From the NCBI GenBank assembly GCA_026874595.1, contig CM049319.1:14595601-14659600 (forward strand): 64,000 nt of DNA, written 5' to 3'. Origin of the DNA: Sipunculus nudus (taxonomy: Eukaryota > Annelida > Sipuncula > Golfingiida > Sipunculidae). The notes beneath the pieces are model-generated. The model saw only the letters and a list, made by a program, of their open reading frames with translations, was not told the DNA's origin and made no database searches. The position numbers and the translations under genes are program-made. Of this stretch, positions 1 to 12,340 are shown one piece after another. Numbering within the stretch: position 1 is the first letter of the stretch; every line of letters starts with the position of its first letter.

Positions 1-430
1 TACATTTAGGTTCCTTCAATGTAGTAGTTTTTATAATTCCAATGTTTCAGGTATTCATTTCTATTGCCATTACTGCTAAATATTAACGGACACAGAGTTG
101 GGTTATTTTTACAGCATTTTTGTAGGATCTAAAAATCATTTCATGCCAGGAAATAAATTTTAACTTTAATAAAAGTTAATAAAAAATAACTTGAAATTAA
201 TAATTTTAATTTTAAAATTTATTTAAGATTTAAATGCCCATTTATCAGAGCTTTTCCTTCACAGTTACCCCTATTTATAGGGCACAAAGGAGACTAAAAT
301 ATGGACTAGTTATTTTTGTATAAAACATTCGACAATCCTTTTTTATGAAGATACTGAGAAAGGTACATAAAGTTACACCTTTAAGGCACTTGTGCCCCCT
401 TTATAGCAAATTCCTGGATCCGCCCCTGTT
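1..430. repeat. Dispersed repeat family A, copy 1
   Basis: This stretch aligns along almost its whole length with 30314-30716. Shared landmarks are the TTTAGTAG-like start, GGGTTATTTT, ACACAAAGGAGA, a GTGCCCC tract, and the terminal CTGGATCCGCC. The two copies have diverged by substitutions and indels, so they are old. The right end, read in reverse, starts CAGGGGCGGATCC, which resembles the end of the repeat at 7587-7792. That suggests a transposon-like terminus. No coding capacity is visible, and the copy may extend past the left edge of the window. Confidence 0.7.
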
Positions 431-1067
431 GACGAAATGATGAACTTATCTGTAGACTTTTTGTAAACATAATCAGAAGCCACGCACTATACACAAGGAT
501 ATTGACCCCTTGACTGTCATGTGATGCCCCCCAGCAGGGCGACAACAGCGTGCTCTGCAGGGTTTATTTGTGAACCTATGCTTCGTAGATCATTGAACAT
601 AAACAGTGTTTTGGTCCAGATATTAGTACACACCGAGGGCATTGTCCCGTGTCTTTTCGTGTGATAAAGATTTCATAAAGATGTCATAAAAATGCATTAT
701 ATGTTAATGAAGCTGAAAATTTATAAATATCCCTATCTATTTCATCTAAAAATTCCTCATAGATTTAACATCCTCTTTTTTTACCACTCTTAATAAATTA
801 ATTGCAGTATTATTTAATTTGGAGAATGGTATATTATATCAAAGAAACATATGTACCCCTATATAGACATACTGTCATGCACTTCTGGACCGAAATACTA
901 ATATATTAATTTTGAAAAAAAATGCATAACAATTACACTCCTTCACTTTTAGTTTCCAAGACATCATGTTTCGCCAAAAAATATACATTGAATTGACATT
1001 ACTTCATTCTGAATATTCCTGAGAAAAGACATATCAAAGGTGAAAGGTTAAAGGTGAAGATACTCAC
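431..1067. other. Non-coding, probable intron of the MFS gene
   Basis: This is AT-rich sequence between the left repeat and the transporter exon at 1068-1353. I see no further exon with acceptable splice sites and phase. It is probably the intron that follows the phase-1 donor at 1066-1067 on the minus strand. Confidence 0.4.
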
Positions 1068-1353
1068 TTGACCCTACAGCACCAATTGCATAACCGTTAA
1101 ACGTCAAAACCGTAGACAGAACAGAATACACCGCACAGAACGGTACAGCGATACAAGACACGGTCAACAAGACCATAGATAAAAGCAGGATCAAGAGTTG
1201 GTTACAGCGGTCAAACATGGCGCCGACGGTCAACACTCCCGCCACCCGACCGACCGATAACCACGTGAGCAACATTGAGGTCTGCTTTTTGTCCGCCCCG
1301 CTCTGCCGCTGAAGGTCAAGCAAGGTAGCCCCGTACAGGGCCCCGTTCATGCC
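1068..1353 (-). CDS. MFS transporter, internal exon (MFSD4/NaGLT1-like)
   Basis: This 286-nt exon encodes about 95 residues of a polytopic membrane protein. It begins with GMNGALYGATLLDLQ, resembling the TM1-loop 'LGPTLLDL' region of MFSD4 and Na-dependent glucose transporter 1 (NaGLT1) proteins. Three hydrophobic segments follow. The sequence GAMFDRCN between the second and third is a motif-A-like loop (G-x-x-x-D-R) typical of the major facilitator superfamily. The acceptor (TTTTGATACAG, minus strand) enters at phase 0. The donor GTGAGT at 1066-1067 leaves at phase 1. The rest of the protein lies left of the window. The family call rests on the motif and hydrophobic pattern. The substrate is unknown, and sugar transport is only suggested by the family resemblance. 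Confidence 0.72.
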
Positions 1354-1754
1354 CTGTATCAAAATAAAAAGTACAATTAATACAAGGTCATTTTTTTTTC
1401 TTATTCATTTGAATCATGAAATAATTCATAAAATAGAGCTTTTCTCCACACTCACGACATCTGTCGGCAACGATTGACATTTAGTGTTTGGGTTTGTCAT
1501 AACGACCAACAAGGAAAGGTTCGTGTTAGTTACATCACTAAAGTAAAAATGAATATCCATTAAAAGATACTTTTTGAGTCGCTTGAATATACCTTGTTTT
1601 ATTTGATAAATCTCGCTCTGCCGGGACACGTGACGCGTATTGGATAGGATTGAACAGGTGTTTTACTAAACACTGGTTATTGTCATTATGGAATGCCGAC
1701 GGCATGTAGTTTATACATTTCAAAGTGGCTTATACGATAATCAAAGACACAGAC

Positions 1755-1901
1755 CACCGTGAAAAATGCCATATAGGAGACGATCGTCTTCATTAAGCGT
1801 CCTGACGGCCATGGGCACTTCCGCCCATCAACTTCCGCTTCCGACTCATTGTTCTCCTCTCGGTTTTGAACCAGAAACGGTGCCTTTGACTTTGGGTCCA
1901 T
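1755..1901 (-). CDS. MFS transporter, N-terminal exon
   Basis: An ATG at 1899-1901 opens a frame with a charged cytosolic N-terminus (MDPKSKAPFLVQNREENN, with acidic residues after it). A hydrophobic stretch, VSYMAFFTVVCV, then looks like the start of TM1. The next exon (1068-1353) continues TM1 at phase 0. Possible phase-0 donors are GTGGTC at 1757 and GTCTGT at 1754, so the 3' end is uncertain by a few codons. Without splicing the frame runs to a stop near 1686. Together the two exons form the N-terminal part of one minus-strand gene. Confidence 0.55.
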
Positions 1902-3106
1902 TGGAAATTAGCACCTGTAATTTAAGTTAAGGCATATCTTAACACTATTTATAAAGCTGTTAAAATGCAACAACATTTCAGTCATACACATTCCCTTACT
2001 AACACAGGTACAGTTCTTGGCTGACTGCATTTCTATTACGCTCTAAACAACACGATATACACTTAATTCGTTGGTATCTTGTGCCATTAAAACTACATAC
2101 ATTAATATATTTAAAATATTGTACAATTTTATACCATATACCAATACCATAGAATACAACTGAATTTATCAGATCTGCTGAATTAATACATATCGATACG
2201 CCACCTTGATACGGTCACCGATACACCATGCATGCTGTGTCGGCGTATCGATGAAACACAAAACTGCTCACACATATAGATATATACAAGTCCCACAACC
2301 CTTACCAAAGCTATTATTTGAGTTATTTATAAAGTTTTAACTGCTTTTTATTTCATATATGGATCTATTAAGACCCGTATAAGATTACGCATTGTCGGAT
2401 GATCGACGGTTCTCTGGGCTTCCTTGGCAAGCCGGCGCTTGTGAGAGATGATAGTCTAATATTACGGACTTTTTTTACATTTGTTTGCGGAAAACGTTAT
2501 ATCCACAGAGCATTTAATCAGAAATGACAAAGAATTATTAAGCGTATCGGCAATACTTTCCGGGTATCGCTTTACGTTTATCGCAATGTGTATTGTACCT
2601 GAGTAGCCTTACCGATACCCAGCCCTACTGTCCAGTCTGTAAAGTTGAATTTGAGGTGACTGCTCCGTTGCACTTGTTGCAGGACAATCCGATTACATGA
2701 CAGGACGGGCAAATATTTACCCCGTGTCTGCCACATAAAACGTTGAGCCACAGTGACCCGGTCGGTCAGCCTATGGACACATGTTATAATCCAGACCTTC
2801 TGATCTCACTCCCTCTCATCGGGCCTGCATATACATATACATGCAGCATAAACAGTCTGTCATATGACCGGCCGAGAGATCGTTATGTATGTTATTGTCT
2901 AGTCTGCTTCAAGGGTATGTTGTCCGGTACAGTTTCCTTAAATATCTTCTAGTGCTGAATAATTGCACTCAAGAACTGGTGCACACGAGTCTGGGTAATT
3001 TTTAACCTTGTCAGAAAATAGGACTCGAGTACTCATGTCGATCTGTGTATTAAATTTATTTAAGTAGAATTTGAATATAGTTACTGGTTATAGGCCTATG
3101 ATTTGG

Positions 3107-3152
<46 letters not shown>

Positions 3153-5057
3153 GTGTATATCATGCCTTAAATGTATAACGGGTACTCAGTTCCAAATTAG
3201 ATACGATTATCGATTCTAAAATTTTCTACCCGGCTCAGCGTTATAATTTCTTCTACTGTAGCCAAGGTTAACAAAGACTTACGCCTGCTCATTGAACACA
3301 AATAGGATTTACATACACGTGAGAAAACACGTGCTGCATCCCCTTCCATGTACATCAGGTTAAAATACAGTCAAATTTGTATGCTTGAGTTTAGAGTACG
3401 CTCCCGAGGCAGCGGAAATCTTGCTCTTCTAAAGAAGCAACTGATTTTCACGCTGCCAGCTTTGACCGTTTATGATATATTTAGTCACCAGATGGCGGTT
3501 CGTTGTCCGCTGAAAAATACGTGCGTATGATGTGACAACCAGCCAACCAGATGCCAATAAACAAACACTCGACAGGCATCCTGGCTCCGCCCATAGCTGC
3601 GCTTCAAGCGCCGCTTGATAAGTTTACGGTCGAATTTAAATTGCTCCCTCTGCATTATGGCATCATCGACCGATTCGATTATGACATTATGACTGTGTTA
3701 GCGTAGCCATGTATCTGTTGTCTGCAGAACTGAAACCAGCCAGCGAGGTGTGCAAGTAGCCTTTGTTGTCACGTTTCGTTTGAATTACAGCTCACCGGCC
3801 GGGCATCCTATGTGCCCAGGGCTCTAAGCAAACCACGTCAGGGGCAATTCTCTCTGAGCCTGTGGCCTGTTACCGGGGCGATGAGCTGTCAAAATGATTA
3901 TGATTGGCCCCGTGTATTCCTCGCTTGGCAGTGTCTTCCAGCACAAAGTCTCACCTTGTTGGACAAAAATACAGTTCTCCCCTCTGGTGTAGCAATTCAG
4001 GATACGAGGTCATAACAAACAGCGTTTTGATATAGGTACTAGGCCTATAGTTAAAGCGCTGTGTAAAGAGCGTAGAGTTTAGAGCTGTAAACGCAAAAGA
4101 AAGAATAAATGTGACACACCACGAATCATATATTATATACGATATAAATTTGACAAACCGTGCTGTGAGCGTCCACATACTTCATGTGCACGTACAGACT
4201 GCATGGCCAGGGCTGCCGATGCGAGTGCCCAGGCCCACAAGTATTATCTACAGCCAGTACTGTCTAGTCCTGAAGCTATAGAGAGAGAGCTAGGTCAGCA
4301 CTGTTGGTCTTTCTGTTACTGACCAGTCTGACTATAACTGTTCGGTTACATTTGACTGGCTTGCATAGCTACCGTTGTAACAAGTGCTTTATATTCACAC
4401 ATGTTTCCACACAGTTGTTCCATCAATAAATGTAAATGCAGGCAGTCTTTAAAAAAATTAAAAAAGTGATCTAACAGCAGTAAAGTGCTTCGACGTACGT
4501 AAACAACGGTAGACAAAGAATGGTACATGTAATAACTGGAGTGCGCTAGCTGCCTGGTCCTACGAGACCGTTACCGGTACTCAGTTTGTGTTTTACTATA
4601 AACTAAATTGTGATGGTACCATAATAATACCAAAAGGTAATTTTGATCGACCATGTTCACGTGTCTTACTAGCGATACAGTAGAATAACGTTTGCGTACA
4701 CCATTAAAGCTATACATGCACTTGATATCATGATACCATTGATTATGGTGATGACAGGAAATTGGTTCGCTTTCATTCAGCCCCAACCTCTGAACTAATT
4801 GCACATCTATACCTAAAGATTATTAAAGATTTAACAAAGTATATTCTTTCATCAATACAGCCGACCCGATTACTCAGCGCCAGCCGTCACCGACAGGTGT
4901 CGTACTTTTACTTGAATGATCAATTGTACTTTGTGTTCATTAATTTATGGATATAAATTATATATCCTTTATGGATATAAATCAAATCTTTATGAAAAGA
5001 TTGACAAAATAAAAGGTTTAATAGTTGTGTCAATATGGTCCGTCGGTCTCCCATTTT
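1902..5057. other. Intergenic, no gene recognised
   Basis: This is mixed-composition DNA with only short, low-complexity open frames and no recognisable protein family. It contains a (TG)n microsatellite at about 3120-3160. The promoter of the transporter probably lies just right of 1901, but no diagnostic core element is clear. Confidence 0.4.
3120..3160. repeat. (TG)n microsatellite
   Basis: An alternating TG run is preceded by a short (TA)n and interrupted by one TGCG. It is simple sequence with no coding role. Confidence 0.9.
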
Positions 5058-5851
5058 TAACTCAGCTGACTGTAAGTCATCTGAGCTATAGCGATCACTC
5101 ATTGTCCGTCGTCCGTCTGTCCGTCCGCCCGTCTGTCCGTTAACCAGGTACAAATCGTAACAGCTGGACCTAGAATCTTGTAATCTTTGTAATTAAATAT
5201 TTTATACAAAAACTTCAATATCTTATTAACTACATCACTTATGGTCATGATTTTTGGCATACATATTGATCATGAGATGTTCCATCAGTTCCTGCAGACT
5301 GGTGGCGCAAACTGTATTTTTCGTTTTTTTTACGAATTTTTTTCTCTATTTTTTAGACCTTTAAAAATGTCAACATCTGTTAACAGGGAACAATTCGTAA
5401 AGACTGGACCTAGAATCTTCATTCTTGACACAGTGAGAGACCTATGAAAAGTCTCCATGGAAACCTGAAATAAGGTCTCTGTTACCCATATCCTTTGAGC
5501 TGTGGGGCTCCCAATTACCCCCCCCCCCCCCCCAGCATAATGGAAAATTTGATACAAAAGCTGAAGTATCTGAACAACTAATGCAGAGATCACCATGATT
5601 CTTTGCATGGATATTGATCATTAAGTATTTTATTAGTTTCTGCAGACTGGTGGAGCCACCTGTAATTTTTTTAAATTTACGCATTTTTTCTCTATTTTGA
5701 GATATATAAATTCAGACACAATCTTGGCCTGTTGGTTAATCTGTTTGATGCTTCAGTTGGAAGGGTATATACTACCATTCAGATGATAAAATTTCATTTT
5801 GCAAATCTCTTCCCAGTCAGCTGAGCGTCATGACCCATGGGTCACTTGTTT
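5058..5851 (+). repeat. Fold-back MITE-like repeat (family B), copy 1
   Basis: The left end is a near-palindrome at 5058-5088, with arms TAACTCAG and CTGAGCTA. A GTCCGTC-rich head follows. The right end reads AGTCAGCTGAGCG, then GACCCATGGGTCACTTGTTT. CTCAGCTGACT at the left and AGTCAGCTGAG at the right are inverted copies, so the element has short terminal inverted repeats. Related copies occur at 10237-10570 (reverse strand), 32732-35210, 35976-36880 and 62892 onward. There is no transposase frame, so it is presumably non-autonomous. Confidence 0.75.
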
Positions 5852-6414
5852 CAACTTGGTACTACTGTATGAAAAAAGCCGATAATATCCTAAAATGAAA
5901 AAAAGGTGACCTATTAACCAAGGCGGGCGAAATTCAGTCCCGACAGAACATATTGTTTTGTTAAAAATGGATCTGGCTTGTTTCTTGAGGGGAAATACAG
6001 AGCGTATTTAAGCATATATACTTGTCGTGCTTTAAGCATATATACATGTTTAAAAAGTAATGTCAATTTGGCTCAATATATTATGGGTTTGGACCTCCCT
6101 ATATACTAGTAATAATACATGCATATCATTTACTTGAGACTATCTATCTGAATATGAAAACAAGGAACTAAATGTGTATATTTTACTATGTTGTCATGCG
6201 TACATAACTAACATTTCTTATAAAACTATCCTTGTGCATATTACATAGCCTGCCTGGAGTAACTGGGTTATAGTAACCTATAATTAGATGTTGTACGTCA
6301 CGCTGCGAAGCTTTTCCTCAAAAAACATTTATCTCTATATATAACACTCACTATGCCTGTGTATATACACATTCACACATATGTTAATCAGTATAGGCCA
6401 CTATACCGACCTAT

Positions 6415-6415
<1 letters not shown>

Positions 6416-6460
<45 letters not shown>

Positions 6461-6516
6461 CCCATAAATACTCCAAACTGAAATCAAAATCGTTGTTGTG
6501 TACAGGTATATATGTT

Positions 6517-6592
<76 letters not shown>
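6416..6592. repeat. Two (TA)n tracts around a short unique core
   Basis: Long alternating TA runs at about 6416-6458 and 6521-6590 flank some 60 bp of unique sequence. Apparent open frames here encode only Tyr-Ile repeats and are spurious. Confidence 0.9.
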
Positions 6593-6597
<5 letters not shown>

Positions 6598-7586
6598 ATA
6601 TTTATACGGTTTACGTCAGTTGGCCTCGTCTCCGAGAGAGAGTTTGGAGCTTTTAACGAAAATACATCTCAGGGGTTTAATATAAAAATCGGTAATAATA
6701 ATATACATGTATACATTGTGTGGAACTAAAACTTCCTCTGGCAAGAGTGAATTCATTTGTCATATATATTCCGGTCACATATTTATAAACGAGAACCTTT
6801 ATGAAATAAATTACAAATCAATATATGACTTTAGGTGCTTTTAAGTGTATTTCTTTTTATCATTACCAGTCACAGACGCAAAAGAAAATATACTGTTATG
6901 TTCTAGTGCAATATACGTACGGTTCTGAAGTTTGTTCATGTTTACTCTCTGCAGTCATAAGGATCTGTAACAATCCACTGTCTCTTCAGTTTAATCAACC
7001 GGCCCCGTTATCACAGAGAGAGTTCACCTAGGTTACCCTTTCTTGCCTACCAGTGTATTAACACAACATTACACATCCCGGTTGACCGTTCCAGCCTAGC
7101 ACGTTCGCGCGTCATTGTGCAAGAAGAAAAGCAGATTCGAACCCGCGACTTCAATTGTAATATTTTTTTTAATCTTCAAATTCTTTTGGTGACATTTTCT
7201 TGTGAATATACTTAATTTTAAATCGTCTCCAAGATTTAGTATTAAGGTTATTTTAACTCCTTTTCTTTGCCTTCTCCTGCTGAACGACGGGCTCTTTCAT
7301 TTTGTTTATTGGCATAAGTAGCATAAGCATTTTAGCAGAGTGAGATATTTGACACCTCGCTTGTCAACAGTATACCAAAGATGCGTGTTTTGGACCAATT
7401 TGTAGTAGATGCGCACATTTCCAGTGATTCATATTTTTTTATATATATTTTTCTACATTCAGTCCAGAACTGAGGCACAGTAAGTTAACAGGACAACGCT
7501 CAGGCACACCTATAGCTTATACCCTCTAGCACGTTGATATGGGTTAGGGGTACGTGTATACATGCTATAAATGTGTATCTAACGTT

Positions 7587-7792
7587 ATATTAGCCAGGGA
7601 CGGATCACGGATGGAGGAGAAAGGTGGTTCTAACCCAGAGGGTCTAATGAAAATCCTAAAAAAAAAATCCCCGGGTCCGGAAAAGGGGGGCAGGCCGCAA
7701 AATTGTGCCTGATCCTTAAAAAAGACTGCTTCGGATGAAAAAAGGGGAGGGATCCGGACCCCCCACCCCACCCCCGGATCCGCTTCTGTTAG
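7587..7792 (+). repeat. Short interspersed repeat (family C), copy 1
   Basis: This copy matches 47388-47536 in the same orientation. Shared segments are AACCCAG-AGG, CCTAAAAAAA, GGAAAAGGGGGG and GATGAAAAAAGGGG. It starts CAGGGACGGATC and ends GGATCCGCTTCTG, which look like imperfect inverted termini. Size and lack of coding capacity fit a MITE. Confidence 0.6.
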
Positions 7793-8235
7793 CTTCTTAA
7801 ACTTCAGAGCGCGCGATCGCTTGCATACAATGTAAGGCCCACAGTATACAAACAATAAACAATTTATATTGAGGTGTACATACCTTTATCGCTGGCTCGG
7901 TGAATTGACAGTCATTATACGCCAAGTAAATTGCTACCGCAACAGGTGACTAGATGCGTAATAAATATCACCTGGGGTTGCCAAGGAGATGGAGATATCA
8001 CCGCTGTCCCTTCCAAAGTTCAACCTATTTAACGAAAGTGGATGGTTTAATTGAACGGTGATAGACGAGAGATCGGGGCGTATGCCGCGGTTTCCACCTG
8101 CGATTGATCTCTCCGTGTTGGACGAGCAGTGTTCACTGCACTTCACAAATAATATGACACCAACATTCATACAGTTCGGCAATTCTTGACTGCATTGATA
8201 TGATAGGCACGAGGTCAGATCCTTGGAGGCGCGGT

Positions 8236-8316
8236 GTGTGTATATGTGTGTGTGTTGGGGGGGGGGGGGGGTAAGACATCAACAAGTGCTCCAATATTTA
8301 ATTCACAAACACCTCC

Positions 8317-8349
<33 letters not shown>

Positions 8350-8370
8350 ATATACTGTATATATATACAC
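8236..8370. repeat. G tract and (TA)n/(CA)n simple repeats
   Basis: A run of about 14 G at roughly 8256 is followed by (TA)n at 8317-8355 and a short (AC)n. The open frame spanning it is low complexity. Confidence 0.85.
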
Positions 8371-8589
8371 ACACACAAGCAGGTATGATCTTATGATCAT
8401 GTCCATTCATTGCCTTCTGTTATTGACTACCATCAATTCCTTAAGCGACGTATTAGTTAATAAATTCTTTTTATTTAATGAGACTTATATGATTCTATAT
8501 GGTCTGCTGTGTGAGTTTTTTTTTTTTTGGTGGGGTCATTTTTTATGTAACCGCCTCAATTTATATAATACTAGCTTAACTTAATACAT

Positions 8590-8824
8590 CTGCAGAATTC
8601 CATTCTGGTTTCGGACTACCTGACGGGGAGTATTACACGCTTCCTCTTTATCATATCCTGGTGTTAACCTGACCTGGTTTCTCCTGCACCCGCGGGCCCT
8701 AGGTGTATAACCTCCCTATTTCTGGGTCATACCACCGGTGAACCCCCGAAAGGCACACTCGTTTGTGAGTGAAACAAGGTCGTTGGGCACGGCCTTCCGA
8801 TTAAGCCTGCAGAGCCCACCCTGC
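8590..8824 (-). repeat. tRNA-derived SINE body, copy 2 (reverse strand)
   Basis: Read on the minus strand, this aligns with the body of the SINE at 29735-29977. Shared landmarks are CTCTGCAGGCTTAATCGGAAGG, in pieces under 20 nt, then the GGGGGTTC-CGG and ATGACCCAG blocks, GGACCCGC/GGGCCCGC-GGTGC, AACACCAGGATA, and a GAATGGAATTCTGCAGA-like 3' end. The tRNA-like head is missing, so it is 5'-truncated or diverged. Confidence 0.7.
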
Positions 8825-8830
8825 ATTGGT

Positions 8831-10236
8831 AACAGGAGGTGAGCCTGATAAGACGTGTTATTCGCAACATGAGCACATTAAGTGAATTGAGCCACATCAG
8901 GACTCAGCAGGAGATTGAGGAAATACAAACATCGTAATTTTTCATAACTTTAAGTTGGCGGCAAGCTTAATATTGAGAGGCAAGTTAACCTAAAAAGTAC
9001 TAAAAGCATAAATCGAAACAGTTTTTATTGTCTCGGTTAATAACAGACAATCGTAGATCGTGGGGCGCAGTGATGAGTCAGTGTTGAGTATAGTATAGCT
9101 ACGCTTTTACAAAACTTGATTCAGCGAGCCGCTCTGGAGTCTATTTCAGGAATAATGAAAAGGCAATTGAACAGATCAAATGGCTGGCGTACACGTGTTT
9201 TATATTTCTGCCGGTGCTTTGAAGTATGAAGGAGCATGTACATGCACACGTTTATAGGTTAAAACCAGTAAATGTAAATAAAATCCCTTATAAGATATTC
9301 ACCCAGCCTATTTCTTTAAAAACTTCTTAGCTACTTCGTGTGTGGTATATATACGTTAAATGGCTGTACGGAAAGTGCATAATCGATGGTTGACTGAATG
9401 ATATAATGATATCAATAAATTCTGTAGTAGAAGTTTACTAAGTTTATGTGAAAAACATGTTTTGCAACATATATATATATATATATATATATACTATATA
9501 CTACTTTTTACCCACTGCCGGAGAGTGACCTTTATACTAGGCTGCGAGTCTCGGTGGGCTTGATAATTAATATGCATATTGAATACATTTGGTGGTTTCC
9601 GTTGTCTTGAGTCAATCAGCATTGGAGCTGATTCATTAGCTTTTGAAACTAATGTGTATTTTTGTCAAAGGAAGCAGTTTGCTCTTGGTAAACGTATTTC
9701 TAGAGCTTGTGTTGAATCTAGACTAACGTCATCAGAGTCAGCACATATAAATCAAATTTTTCGCATCTATAATATTGACAGGAAGTCGTTGAATCATAAT
9801 GAAAAATACAAAGACCCAAGAACCGTGCCCTTATAAACACCTATCTTTGCGAAACTTTATCCCCCGCGTAGTCTAACGACAGATGTTGTTGCGAAGGTAA
9901 CAGCAATCTATGCTGGACACAATAAGCAGTGCAGAAGGCATTTTGTTACTCCGAATCTGGCAGGGCTTAATTTTTTTTTCAGAATCTGCACCTGTATCAG
10001 AGTAACCTCGTGATTAACCAACACATGACTGCTGGACATTATATTATTTTGTGTTGCTTTATTCTTAGCCAGTTACCATTATTAACTGTAAAAGAATCCT
10101 CTGCCTTAAGGTCAAGCGAATGTATTCCAAATCCCAGTATATTAACATATAATACACTTGCCTATAGAAAATATTAATGTAAATTTTACATAAACTGAAG
10201 TCAATTCCTGGGAGAAATATATTTTTTCTGTTTATT
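8831..10236. other. Intergenic, no gene recognised
   Basis: Contains a (TA)n tract at about 9471-9498. An 85-codon plus-strand open frame at 9579-9836 (starting MNTFGGFRCLESISIGADS) has more balanced composition than its surroundings. I recognise no family, and it could be a transposon remnant or chance. No other gene is visible. Confidence 0.35.
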
Positions 10237-10570
10237 CAAGTGGCCCATTGGCCATGGCGCTCAGCTGAAATCAAGGAACCTTGAACAATGGGTAAACTGA
10301 GTCCCAGATTGCTCAAAATCATGCACTTTTAAAATTGTGCTTAGATATAGGTTACAGTGACCTTATTTTATATCCACCTGCTACTATTTGTACATGTCTA
10401 TCTGACTGCCAGAATGCTTCATTAAGAGGTCCCAAAAATAAAGAAAAAAGTGTAAAAATAAAAGATGTAAAGTAAGAAGATTTTAGGTCTAACGGTTACG
10501 ATTTGTGCCCTGTTAACGGACTGCGGGACGGATGGACAAAGAGTGATCGCGTTAGTCATGTGAGCTAAAA
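10237..10570 (-). repeat. Fold-back MITE-like repeat (family B), reverse copy
   Basis: On the minus strand it begins TTTTTAGCTCACATGACTAA, continues with the TGTCCATCCGTCC head and a CGTAACCGTTAGACCTA segment matching the 5058 copy, and ends TTTCAGCTGAGCGCCATGG then GGCCACTTGA. At about 335 bp it is a shorter version of the element at 5058-5851. Confidence 0.7.
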
Positions 10571-11559
10571 ACTAATGGAACATCTGAGAGCACTGGCCTT
10601 CGGGAGTGACGTCAGTCACAGTGAAAAACAACTTTGAATAAAAATTCTGGATCTCATCGAAGCTTAGTATTATTGTCAGTCCCAAAATTTCAGGAAAGAA
10701 TAAAAACAACATGTATCGCTAGATGTTAGTCATTTCTAAATGCTGCCTACATGACGTCACACTATGCATCAACCAATCACATCATTTGCCGGTCTCCGTT
10801 CTGGATGCCCTACTATTACCTAACCTAAATATCTCACCCTTATATTAGCCGTGAAACGGACGACACAAACTCTGTCAAGTTCACCTTGGCGATGACAGGA
10901 GGCAGTTATTACCGCCCCACCATTTAATTCACCACTGGTTTGCCAAGACATTGTTAAGCGGAGAGGGATTTTCAATCGTGTGTGCTTCCATCTAGAGGCG
11001 AAGTGTATAACTGTTGTACAGAAAGACAAAACCAGCATGGGCGAATTTTTTAAATTTTTGTTTTGTTTTACCATTTTATTATTGGTTTCGATAAATGTCA
11101 CATGAAGGGGAAAATATGATAACAAAGTTTTGATAAGATAAGATAAGTTCATATAGACACTGTAAATGCATAACGGTAAATTAGTCAAGTAGTATAAGAT
11201 GGAATATCAATATACCCGTGGTACTTCTGTGTCGATTTAGAATTTTTCTCAGACTCCATTCTAATGTTTTTTTCGATCCTGTTAATAATATCTTCCTTGA
11301 CGGTATGAACTTTGCCTTCATTTCCTCGAGGGCTCTTTTTTGTTAAACTTGTTCTTGATCACTACTGACACTTGACGGTTCATGACCAGTGGATGACTTA
11401 GAGCATAGAAATGAAACTTGAATACTGGCCGTCCACAAGCGACCACGTGCATCTGCCAAGTCAAAGAGGCATGGGTAAAGTAAGGCATTGAATGTACCTG
11501 ACATGACATGACTCCAAATTTGTGACATGAGTGATGTCAATTGAACTTCTCATATATGT

Positions 11560-12335
11560 GCAGTTTTCACCAAACACAGATCTACAGATGCTTACACCAT
11601 GCAAGATTTCAGGCCAAGACACCAATCCACTACTGAGGAAAAGTGCATCAATGTATTCTATAACACAGATCAGCGGTTTGCGCCACCTATCTGGTCTATA
11701 ACAAACCTATCCAAGATGGATAAACATGCAAAATGTCAGGCTGATATATCTATCCACTCCTGAGATAGGAGCGATTTTCACCCAAAGCAAATGGACGGCC
11801 GGATGCCACGCAAAAACAATTGCAGATGGCGCCTTCAGTCTTGAGTACAAGATGGAGGTATCCATGCAGATCTATGGACATGCACTATTTAAGGCCCATA
11901 TGGAAAATCACTCCTGAGAAAAGGGCATTAACTTATTCTACGAAACGGGAAGGTAGGTGGCACAGCCTGTGTGGTCTACGAGATTACTTTCCAAGATGGA
12001 TGGACATGCCAAATTCCAGACCAATATATTTAACCTCTCCTGAGATATGAACAATTATTACCTAAAACAAACGTAAAAACGATTGCAGGTGGCGCCATCA
12101 GTCTTAAGTACGAGATGGAGGTATCAAGGAACTATGGACATGCACAGTTTCAGCCGAATACATTTAACCAATCACTGAGACAAACAGATGGCAAACGCAT
12201 GGATGGCCGCCACGCAAAGATCATTGTATGTGGCGCCACCTCGGGTATGAGATGGAGAAATCCAAGATCTATATGGACATGCACTATTTAAGCTCGATAC
12301 ATTGAACCTTTCGTGAGATATGGGCTGTAAACATA
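11560..12335 (+). repeat. Dispersed repeat family D, copy 1
   Basis: Its modules recur in reverse orientation at 41770-42625. Shared segments include CACCCAAAGCAAATGGACGG, ATTGCAGATGGCGCC, CTATGGACATGCAC and AAATCACTCCTGAGAAA. The copy contains several internal near-repeats of the phrase 'ATGGACATGCA...CTCCTGAGA', so it is itself built of tandem modules. No protein is evident. Confidence 0.65.
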
Positions 12336-12340
12336 AAGAC

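Noticed and set aside
6411-6729. Tyr-Ile repeat proteins
   Set aside because: They are translations of (TA)n tracts.
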